Assembly: GCA_025200525.1 (NCBI GenBank) | Contig: CM045767.1 | Location: 117,922,021-117,986,020, forward strand | Direction of reading: 5' to 3' | Source: Camellia lanceoleosa | Taxonomy: Eukaryota; Streptophyta; Magnoliopsida; Ericales; Theaceae | Length of the DNA stretch: 64,000 nucleotides | In this document: positions 36,535-48,500 of the stretch, in pieces | Position numbering within the stretch: position 1 is the first letter of the stretch | Layout: every line of letters starts with the position of its first letter | Made by a program: the position numbers and the translations under genes | The notes under the pieces: model-generated | Database searches by the model: none | The model's input: the letters and a program-made list of their open reading frames with translations, nothing else | What the model was told of the DNA's origin: nothing

Positions 36535-36626
36535 GAATCACAAATTAAAAATAACCAAAACCAAACCGACCGAATTGGTCAACTGGTTCAATTTGTGGAT
36601 TTTTTCAATTTTCTTACTTAGCCCTA
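36535..36626. repeat. Old repeat (right part) after the LTR element
   Basis: Starts with the GAATC duplicate and continues the 107-bp unit seen at 22363-22469, sharing ACCGAATTGGTCAACTGG. It ends TTACTTAGCCCTA. Confidence 0.75.
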
Positions 36627-39557
36627 GGAAAGATTAGTGTGCTAAAAGAGTCAAACTGAAAGTGAACTTCTTAAAAAATAATTTATGAAAATTATGAGAG
36701 TAATACTATACAAATAAAAAATTCATACATAATGTTATGACTGATTGTGGACTTTTTACTTCAAACAAAACATCATTAAGAATAAATTTATTTATAATAA
36801 TGATATTGTCACATCATTTATGTCAAGTTTTTTGTATGAATTTTATGTAAGAATATAGTTTTTCAAATTATAATAGCAAATCATTTTAAAAACTATGACA
36901 AAAAATGTTTTACTTATATTTTTTTAACTAAATAATAAAAAAAATTTAAAATTATTTTAAAAATACTTTACATTGAAATAAATGAAACTTAAATAACAAA
37001 TTATTATGTAGTTATAATCAATTTCAGCATGTGTATATACATATATAGTAATTATAAAATTATCTTGAAATAAGTAATTATATTTGATATCATTGTTATT
37101 GATAATTTTCATATATATATATATATATATATGTTACACAAAAGTATCACTTAATCGGGCAGTAGAATTCCTCTTTTTTTAACTAGTAAAATTTAGCATA
37201 ATGGTAACACTATATGATTACTAGAAATGAAATATAAAAACAATACATGGTTTAATATATCTTATACTGGTAATAATATACATTTAACAATCATTAAACT
37301 TATAAAAGCAAATGATAAATTTTATATTATTAATCTTTTTCTTACTAACATAAATTGTTGATTTAAGAATGAAATTAATTTTCCCATTCTTCCGCTTTTA
37401 AATTGAATTCACTAATTTTAATTTTATCGAGAAACTAAAATTTTTCAACTTCGTCTCCAATTATCTTAATTCAAATAATTTGAAAACATCTTCTTTTATA
37501 AATATGTAGAGAGTTTGAAGTCAAATTTTTGATATATTTACCCATACATATATAAAAAGAAGAAGTTAAAAAATAAATAAATTATAGAATAGGAATTGTA
37601 ATGTGATTTTATATGATTTTCTAGTCAAAATTATAACCCATTCAAAATTTTATAGTCTTAAATCCAAATGCTATCAATGTCGAAATTAATCATGCTCACA
37701 ATTAGCATTGCATACTCCATGGTAACATCCAATTAATGTTTAACTAATACTTTACTATAATTGATTCCATTTTTATTTGATATTATAACTTCTGATTTTA
37801 TTTATTTGTTTTATTGGGTGATGTTGCTTCTTCCGTTTAGCAAGATGATTTGTGGCTAAAATAGTCACAAAAGACAAAATAGGCTATTTTAGCCACAACA
37901 AACAAAGGGAAATTCTATTTCCATACACTACTTTCTCTCTTTTCACATCTTTTCTCAATACACATACTAAATAAATTTAAATTATCAACTTTCACTCAAT
38001 ACACATCCTACCATACCAAAAATACCTTTACCATCATCATCTTCCAAACCCTAATCCTAACAAGCCACCACTGTTATTGCCGGCAGCAGCGGCACCTCTT
38101 CCCCTCCCTTTCACTTCTCTGCTGATGGCTCTGTTTGGAGCTACGGTTCTGAAGTACTTCTACTAGTTTGCCATCTTTTAGTTGCTCTGTATGTGTAGTA
38201 GTTATGCAATTGAGAAATATTCTTTTGGGGGTTTGAAAGTATTGTTTGGGCTTGTTCAGACAGTTGAGAGATATTGATGAATTATTTATTGAATTAGCTT
38301 TTGTAATATTAATGTCCTAGTGAAATAAAAAACTTGGGTTTTTTCTTCACAATTAAATTTCTGTTCATAATTATACTAGGTGCTTATAAATTACCCTATA
38401 GCAAAGTCAATGAAGATGGGAATAATGTCTCAAACGCTTAAAAGCAACTCCAATGGCTGAGCTACAAGATTTTTCAAATAAAAAGGGATATTTTGGTAAT
38501 TTAATTTTAAGACAAAAAAGTAATACAAAAAAAATCATTAAGTGTGTGGAAAGAGAGAAAGTAGTGTGTGGAAATAGAATTACTCACAAACAAAACATCA
38601 CATCCAACCCATAATCATTACACTCTTATCTCACAAAAAAAAGTCAAAAAAACCCTTCCCAAACCAAACTTTTTAACCCAAGCTAAAATAGTCAAAAAAG
38701 CCAACCTACTTCCCAAACCAACCCTAAATTGAATCTGTTAAAAATTCCTCATGATCGATGTAAGTGAATTTATTATATAACTTTAGCGATTAAATATGCA
38801 AACAAAATTTATGTGAGAATTAGCAAATAAAAAAATAATAACCTGTTTAAGTACTTGCCAAAAAATCAAATAAAATTGTAATTATATATATATAGAAGGC
38901 CTTGTTTCAAATTGTCTGATAACCCTCCTACCCAAGGCACACAAAAATGACATGTTTGTTTCTCTATCAAGAGCAAACCACAAACAGCATCCAAACTTAA
39001 AGCAAACAACAAAATACTACTATCAAGAGCAACACAGAACCACCACCAAACTCAAACCAAACAATAAAATTAGGAAATGAAATTGCAGTCACCTGAATGA
39101 AGCCGACAATGTTTGGCATAACAACTTCCAAAGCCTAGCAAAGCATTCATTCTAGACACGTAGACATACGCATAAAAGAAATGCTAAATATCGTCCTTCA
39201 CTCAAGATACTATTTTTTTTTTTTTCATTCGAAAATATTTCTGTTTACACAAAGAAAGCTATAACAACAAAATGCAGAAATAAAAGATTTTAACCAAAAA
39301 AAAAAAAAAGAAAGAAAGAAAAAAAAAAACTGAGCCTCATGCATGCATATTAAAATGTCAGCATGCGCTGTTGCTTGTCACATATACCTTTTCCCTCCCC
39401 TTTTCAGTTTTTACATGAACAAAAAGAAACCCTCAATCAGATTGCTGGCTACTGACCAAAGAAAATAACAGCAATATTACATGGAGGAAAAGAAAAAAAA
39501 AAAAACCCTAATTCCTGCATTTCTAACTGAATTATATTTAGGAAACACGGGTCGTCG
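36627..39557. other. AT-rich spacer with a fold-back element and the PHD gene 3' flank
   Basis: 36627-37840 is very AT-rich with an AT microsatellite near 37113-37132 and no recognisable gene. 37850-38720 holds an inverted-repeat element. 38740-39557 is AT-rich and forms the downstream side of the PHD/GNAT gene, including its likely 3' UTR. No other gene is visible. Confidence 0.6.
37850..38720. mobile_element. Fold-back element with a GC-richer internal segment
   Basis: Inverted 31-bp arms at 37912-37942 and 38550-38580 differ at one base (ATTCTATTTCCA start). Outside them are GGCTAAAATAGTCA-type sequences shared with the MITE near 17740. The centre, 38040-38170, is clearly GC-richer and codon-like (GCCGGCAGCAGCGGCACC, then an ATG frame ending TAG), so it may be captured host DNA, but I recognise no gene in it. 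Confidence 0.5.
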
Positions 39558-42500
39558 CTAATCTACTGTCTGCTGCACCTCCTTCTCTAACATTGACGTC
39601 CCCTTAAAAATCGTCAGCTGGAAGCGCCTTGTATAATCCAAAAACTGCTCCGGACAACATATTTATAATTGTTAGTACTTATTCACTGGTTGCCAATGTA
39701 AATATGGGACACAAAGAAGCAGTACTGAAGTCGATACTCAATTGGGCCCACAAAGTAACCATTTCTGTAACAGGCCCTTTTCCAGACAAGAAATCAAAGG
39801 ACTAAGGGAAAAAAAAATATAAAGAATGGAAAATATCACTTTCATTTTTATAAATAAACACTGTGCTGAAAATCAACTATGAGATGCTGCTAGTGTTCTT
39901 TCATCTCCAGCCATTTTAAAGCTCAACAAAATCATGTCCCAACAGTTATATGAACTTCAGGCCCATTCTCATTACACTCGCCCATATCCTTCCCTGAAAA
40001 TTTTTCCCCTGTCTTTCTCCCTGGGTTTCTCTTTTTTTCTTTATCTCCCGTGTATCTTCTCAGGTAGCATGCTATATTTGGCCACCACATGTTTAACAAA
40101 ATTATTATGAAGACTACACTAAATCAATTTGAAATCATGGAACAACCTTTGATTTAATGTTGTTGTATTTTCTTCTGTTTTTTAACGACTTTTAATGGCT
40201 TTAGTGATAAGATTTGATTTTCTTTGTTGAGTAGAATTGTTTGACAAGGTTTCCACAAGTTTTTAGGATTGTCTCTCTCTGGTTCTATGCCACGATCTTT
40301 AAAAAGTTCAGAAAAATTTCACTCTATGGAGTTTCTGTTATTAACCAACATGCTACATGTTAGGTACCTCCTCATGAGATGTATAGAACTGTAGAGAATC
40401 GATCATTAATTCCAGAGTTGAAGCAGTTGTGTCAAAAGGTTGTCAGAGTGGAAGGAAAGAATTCCAAACAATGTGAAGAGAGAAAGAAAAGGCTTGGTAA
40501 TTAACAGGATGCGATTTATCAATAACATTTATAACTATCCTACATCTGAAACCACAAAATCTTTGTCCAGCTCTTAGCCAATTATACAATGGAAATGAAT
40601 GGTCGTAGCCCCAAAGTTTATTGTCATTGTCAATGAATTGATGAAAGTAACTAATGTTTTCCAGTGCAGCTTAGAATTCATTTCTATTTTGCTTTCAGTG
40701 GTTTTCAATCTCACATAGAACCAAGATTTTATGAGTTTGAGATGAATGCCAAGAGAAACTAACTTTGACACATTTAAGTTGTAGAAGTGCCCTTACCCGT
40801 TCATGGCTCATCTTTCTGAAGCCTAACTTATTTTTCCAGATTGATTCAGCTTCCTCAGCAGCAGGAAGCACGATGTTTTCGACATTCAGCGAATACAATA
40901 GCCTCTCAATACACGAAAATAGTGCCAGGAAATAACCCTAAAGACAAAAAGATATCAAAATAACTTTGTGAGGCTTAAGGGATATACCATCTCAAAGATG
41001 GGAACAAAAGCAAGGAATAATTCCAGTTGCACAGACCCTTTAATGAATAAATATATAAATAAAAAGAAAATTATATATCTATAAAACTAAAGAAAAAGTA
41101 AAGACAAGAAAACCTCGCTAACACAAACAGCTAGATGAAGGACTTATATGCTCAGCATCAACACACTTACTTTTCCTTGATGTTCTCTACTCGTAGCCAC
41201 CAGAGGAAGCTCAGCAACCTCTCGTCCAAAAATCCTCAGAAGGCCAGCAGATACAACAACTGACCTGCACATGCATTTAAGCATGCAATGATTAAAAACA
41301 ATATTAGAATATAAAACTAATAACAAAACAGTGGAATAAAATAAAAAGGTAAAATTAATAAAATGCACAAAGCAACTTTAAAGGGGGGAAGCTTACTTCA
41401 CAATTAAAACGATACAATACATTCCACCAAATTCTTGCCCATAAATATTTCCCCTGCAAAAGTACAAGATATTGCATTTTTAGTAGGCTTGGTAGATTAA
41501 CCAAAGACATGAAGATATCATGCACATTTAACAACAAAAGAGGGCATAGGAGCAAAATGACAACAAATTGTTATCAATACGTCAACAGCAAAGGTTTTTT
41601 CCGCCAGTTAGCTCAGGTCAACAGCAACAACAACAATACAGTATTTGTACAACAGCAATCAATGAAATAATAAACAATAGTAACTAAATATGGGTGACGT
41701 TATTATACATAGAATCCTATACATCATTAGTCCAGTGAAACAAACATATAATTCTAAACACGGTTAATCCACTTAAACAACAGTTCCATGATCTGAATTG
41801 GTATCTTAATGTTGATCATCTATTCATCTTACTGGCAAAATCAGATCCCCAGTGATGAAATAGAATAATCTTAAAACGAGTTAAAAAATTGAGTACCTAT
41901 CAAAGCTGCATATTTGTACAACCTTATAATCCTATGCTCCACAACTAATCACTATTTTGTGAATCAGCTCTTATAACTACTGAAGAAAACAATCCACCCA
42001 CATAGAACCTTCTTTCCCCTTATTTTTCACTTCCCAAATTTTATTAATTGTGGCCAATCCTTGCTTGCTCCAGATTTAACCATATGGTCAATCATGAAAA
42101 GCACATCAAACACATCATGTGAGTTCAACAATCAAAGGCCCAAAAAAAAAAAAGTTTTGTCTGATTTCATGAGCACAAAGCTCCTTTTTTTCCTCTCAAA
42201 AAATGTATTTCTTATGACAACTTGTTAACTGATTAAATCCTTCACCTTGTTTGACATCAATGCGTTAAAATAGGGAGATGAAGAAACTTTGCATCCAGCA
42301 TTTGCTATATGATTAGGTATCTCCAGTACTGAATAAAGCATACATTAGGGCTGACAATGGGTTTGATTTAATCCGAACCCGAGCCCAAGCCCAATCCCAA
42401 CCCGAAAATCCGAATCCATTTACAAAAAAGTGACCCGGTAATCCAAAATCCAAATAAGTTTAATCCAATTATTCAACAGATTGGATATGCAAAAATCTGA

Positions 42501-45500
42501 TCCAATTATTCTCAATTTGAATGAAGAAAACACAAATTGAAAAATAAAATAAAATAAAATAATATAAAATTGTAGCTCAATAAATAAATAAATAAATGAA
42601 TCGGATTGAATATCCGAAATTATCGGATTCGGATTTGGGTGATCTATAATTAGATATGGGATAAACGAGTTCATACCGGATTCTTTTTGTCTTAATCGGA
42701 TCAGATTCAGATCTTGACAGATCCGATCCGAATCCGATCCATTTACAGGCCTACTCATATACATCATCACTCCTGAAAGAAGCTTATTTGTCAAAGGGCT
42801 TAACTATCTTCTACATGGCTTAAGTTTTGATAGATATACCCTTGAGATGAAGAGCTACAATAAATACAATGAGTGATGATGATGCCTTACCCATAGACCA
42901 TGACAGGTATAAGATCCCGACCAGATTTTGCAACAATAGGATCAAAACATTCCTGCCGAAGATGGGACATGTAATTAGGTTTAACCCAAAAAAATAAAAT
43001 AAAATAAAAGACAGTATAGGATAGCAAAAGAGTTATATCATCATACAACTGCCGTCCAAATTAAAATGTCTAGCAAAAAAGAAAGAGAGACGGAAAAAGA
43101 AAAAGTCTGGAACCAGACCATCCTTCAATAAAAGTCCATCTAAGAAAAAAGCATAGAGAAATAAAATTATCTAAATGCCTCAAAGTGGTCCGTTCTTCTA
43201 GCACGTCAATTAATCAAGTTCACAACTTTTACTCTAACATCATGCTCCTCTTCAAATACGAACATCATAAACAAAATTGTTCCAGAAGAAGCAATATGAA
43301 ACAGCAGTAAGCAAAGACCAATGATTCCCATCCATGAAATATGTCCACCCAATGAACCCTATCCCAACTAGTTGGAGTCAGCTAGATGAATCTGTTTCAT
43401 CATTCTACCATGTCAAGGGTCATGGAGCAGTCATTGGCTGCGTTTGATTTAAATGTAATACTTTGAAGATGTGGTTGTGATATGTCTTCATAATTAAAAT
43501 TGTCAGCTGCGTTTGGCTCACGTGTGATATTTTGAGGACGTGGTTGTGATATTTTCACGTTTGTTGAGATATAATGAGTTTTGTCTTGATAATTAAAACT
43601 CGTTCGCTACGTTTGAATTAATTTTGAAAGATAAATTTTTAAAAGAGTTTTTAAAATTTGAAATTAAAAATAATTTTGTAGTTTTGATGGTTAGAGTTTG
43701 GGAACCCGGAAGGGTAGCTCAGTCGGTGAGGGGAGGAATTTTTTGGACGCGTTCGTAAATCCGGACGTCCTGAGTTCAAATCCCACTAAAATCACATGCT
43801 ACCATGTTTTCCCTTAAACCAACATTAACTTTGATCTTCCCAGTTCCCCTTCCATTCAGCATTTCCCTCAAATAGTACAGTGCCACACTTCCTCACAGGT
43901 ATAGTTATTGGTTTTAATTGCAGATGATCAAACCATCTTACTCAGTTCTTTTCAATATCATCCCAAACTGGGCTACTTTCATCTCTCATCATCTCAAGAA
44001 TGTGCTCATGTCTGATTTTGTACGCTCTTGTCTTGCCATGCGACCATATCAATATCTCATTTCACACCATGTTAATTTTATAGATATGTTTGCCCAGCTT
44101 TCTGTGCCTTAGAGCATGGTTAGCCTTTTCCTGAAGCAAAACAGTTTCTTAACCAATTGGAGACTACCCATGTGAAACTGTACACGTCAATCTACTACCC
44201 TATGCATGAGGCATTAAAAATAAGATGAAACTTTCCAAGAATCACACTCATTATGGTTAAACAAGAAGTCATATACTGGTGACTTTGTATTTCTTTAGGC
44301 AGACAACGAAAAGGACTAAATTTCAAAATAGCTTTGCATTGAACAGAAACAATGTCAACAGAATGACAGGGCTCACTTTTAGTTGCTGCATCAATGCAAA
44401 CTATACTTGTCACAAAAAATTACAGGGGTATATCCAAACCTTGTCTGGTAAAAGAAAAGCTTGAATATGCAGTCCAATTATAAAAAGAGTGGGATACAAC
44501 AAATGAGAGTTTCGACATGCAGAAAAAGCGGGTAAATGAGAAAAACAGAAATCTTTCTGACCCATCCCTGTCTATTCTCAGATTGAAAATAAACATCTAG
44601 TCAACAACCTAGCTTACTATCATCCGTGCATAAATTTAAGACAAAAGGAAAAAGCAGCTACATTATCCAAGTAAATATGATTGAAAATCAATAAAGCCGG
44701 ACATTTCTTCCAAACACTCCTTTTAGTAAATATGATTTCTGTGCATCATACAAGTCAAACAACTGGTATGGATTGAAAAATTGAGATTATATAAATACAA
44801 ATAAAAGGGTACTAGACGAAAAACTTGTGAAGACAAGCAACCAAAATCTAGATGGACAAGATAAGAAAGTAAATCAGACAGATTTTAACAACTTTCAAAT
44901 CACATTTTACAGTTGGTCATAGCTGGCTGAAAAATTCTACATGGAATTAGCAAAAACTCACTCTAAAAATTGCAGCAGCCCTCGGTAGTAGTCGCAGATG
45001 TTTTGAATAACGACTTTTCCCACTTGAAATCCGCCACTGAACATCATTTGCAGCTCCATCAGCAAATCCTTTCTCTACATGCTTCATGTTTATAGCATTT
45101 GAAACTGAAGCAGGAATCATCTCCGATCCACCTAAAACTAAATTCTGTAGTGCCACATGGATCCTATCACAGTCATTACAACAAAACCATTTACCCTTGG
45201 GCAGTTCCTGCATGAAATGTGAGAAACGAGATACTAAGTCACAGCATAAATAATTTTATATATATGTCAAAAGCATAAAAAGATTCAGAAACTTACTTTT
45301 AAATCGCATCGCCCACTTTCCCGCAAGCAAGCAACATGGTACTCCTTTTCACACTAAGCAAGAATAAACATTTAGATTAAGACAATAAGAAAGAAAACAT
45401 ATATGGACAAAAAAGTGCAAGAAAAAAAAAATGCAAGCCTTACTTGGTCACAGATCATAACAGTCCGTTCATCAAATTTTGTAACACTAAAATCATGAGC

Positions 45501-48500
45501 CCTGTAAATGTAACAAAGAAGATCGGTGTTACTAAGACGTACAGAAGTGAACATTGTAGTATTATAGTATATGATAATTTGACAACAATGATGAGAAACC
45601 AATATTTTCAAATAACTGAAAAGAAACATCACTGTATTCTACGGGCCATCCACAGGTTTTGAGGGCTAGGAAGCTCTTTCACTATAAACTTGCAGAGTAA
45701 CTCCAAATCCCCAAAATAAATGAGAATATTTCATGCTATACACAGCACAAAATTTTGTCACTAACAAAATAAGTCCCATTGTTTCCATGAACCCATATGC
45801 TTATGCATTTCCTCCTCCAGCGAACTCATTAACCAAATCTTCTCCATTCGTACTCTTTCCATTAAGTGGTTACTAAACTGCTATAACTCTTGAGTCGTTA
45901 TAACTAATTCGACCTCATTGTTTCACTTCTACTATTATTGTGCTTCATCTCCATTATGTCCAAATCTTCATTATTGCTTCATCATCATATTCAATATCTA
46001 CAAGGTCTTATAAGCTTGTGACCTTGAAGCCAGTAAGGTTGAGTCTTTGTAACAGCAGTGCTCAAGAAAAGAAACTCCAGACAACAAAATAATTGAATAC
46101 AAAAATGCAAGAAAATTCAAGGAGAAAAAGACAGTAATTGCTGGCCTTTGCCAATCCAAGCATGTTTTGAGTTGAGTTGAAAACCATGAATGTGAGTCTA
46201 AATGAACAGACAACAATAAAATGGACCAGAAATGAAATTAATCCCCAGCAGCATCACCTACACGAAAAACGAATCTTGATAAACTAGACTTTACATTATA
46301 TAAATCTGTATATATTTACAAATCAATGAAGCCATGGGAAAAAGCCTCACAAAGGAGGACATCAGACACATAAAACTGCAAATAGATTTCTTAGGATAAC
46401 AATAGGGGTGCAACTTAGGTGGGCTCAACCCGAGTCCAACCCAAAATTTTTTAGGTCTTCGGAAACATATTTTTGAATTCAGTGCGAGCTTGGACAGAAA
46501 TTCATAAGCCCAAATTAAATTCGGACAGGGCTTGGGCAAAGAAACTGGGCAACCTAATGCCTGAATTATATATTTCAAATACATATAAATTATTAGCTAT
46601 TAAATGATGTTAAAATTTTATGGACCATTACATCATATTCACTATATATCTATCATATATACAAGTTTATTGATGCTTTTTCAATAAAGTTAGCTTATTT
46701 ACCACCCAAAAAAACAATCACATATTCAAGTCATATAAGACAAAACCCTATGCTTTCAATCTCTCACTCAGAAATGGCAAAGACAGCGGCACATCAGTTC
46801 TTCAATTCTCATCCATCTCTCTGTCTCTCTCTCTCATCATATAAATTATTTGTTTTGATGTTATTAATGACTTTACCCCCAAAAATTAATACGGTCTAAC
46901 TTTAACAAATTAATCAGCCTAGCTGCCAAAAAAAAAACTCAAATTTGTGGGTAGTTCGTTCAGACCCATTCCAAGTTCAATTTATTATGCTCAGGTTGGA
47001 CTTGGGCAAACAAGTTCGGATTCAAGTCGGGCTTGGGCAACTTTTAGCACAACTCGGACTTGACTTCGGGAACCTCTCACCTGATCAAACCAGCCCAAGT
47101 TGCACCCGTAGATAATAGCACTATACAAAATAAATTAAAGAAAATGTAATCATTTTCATAGATTACAAGAAGAAAAAATTAACCAACATTCAATTGAATG
47201 GCTACATTTATAGCAACCAACCTGCAAATAGCACAACCACCACATATTTCAGTTTCTGGTGCTTTAACAACTCGTCTCAAACGAATTATAATAGATTTTC
47301 CCATGTTTGAGGAATCTCCTGCACATTTTTTACCCGAACCACATTGATCTGTACAATAAGGACAGTGCCAATCGCCTTTAGGGGCACATTGTAGATCCAA
47401 ACAAACTGCAAAAAGCCACAATGGGACCCAAAAATGAAAAAAGAAAAAGGAGAGTTACACATTAATAAGAGAAACATTTTATATCACTGAAGGCCAGAAA
47501 CAAAAACTAATATCAGATAAAACATTACCCATACGTTGGACACACAACTATAACAATTTATAAACATAAATTTTAAGCATAGCATTTGCTATTTAACTCT
47601 TTCAGGTCGGGTAATACGAAAACAATAAATTGATCTAACCAGCTTGCCAATCATCAATTGACTACTAAAAATAAAGGATAAATTACAGCCAGCAGTGCTC
47701 TTCAAAGAATAGTTATCAGACCCACATCAAAGCATAACCAATCAAAAAACAACTCATTTGTTCAACTATAGGGACCATAGGGTCATGCAAACAAATGGAT
47801 CTTCTAAGAAAAGCTATGACACCCACACTAACGTGTAAAACTAATCAACAGCCAGGTCACTGGCTCAACTATAGGGTCACACAACCAAACTGTTACATGC
47901 TCTATGTGCGATGTTTCAATTTGATCGTTTCAATAAAAACAAAATAAGGTTATTTTTTATTCTAGTTTTGGTGTATAATCACTACAATGGTGCAATAAAA
48001 TTCTAAGAACTTCAACTTATAAACAAATTAGATATCCCTACGGTGCAATATAAAGATGAAACCAAAAAGTATGGAATGTAAAAAATAAATAAAGCATCAA
48101 CCATAACAGTACAAAGTATATCTACCTCCATGAAAAGCCCGAGGGCATCCATCACAAATAATCAGATCCCCTCTATCTCCACATACAGTACACATATCAT
48201 CACTGCTGCCAGTGGCCAGATTTTGTCCATTTGCCAATGACAAGGCTATATCATGAAGTGTCAATCCACTAGAAGTATAGATGTTCCGATATCTGGAAAT
48301 AAACAACAGAAAAATGTTAACTCATCATATTATAATAACAAAGACCAATCCAATGACAAGTTTTTAGAGTCTACTCACGGTTGACGTCTAGCAGACCATC
48401 CAGCATGAGCTTCAAACTGTGAAGGACTAATCTGCGCACAAATAAATTAATCTCATAAATGTGACACACATGAAGGAAGGGATCCTAGAACTTAAGTAGT

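Noticed and set aside
43709..43785. Possible functional tRNA gene
   Set aside because: Box A and box B are good, but I can form no acceptor stem or anticodon arm, and no usual tRNA length is reached; kept as a SINE head.
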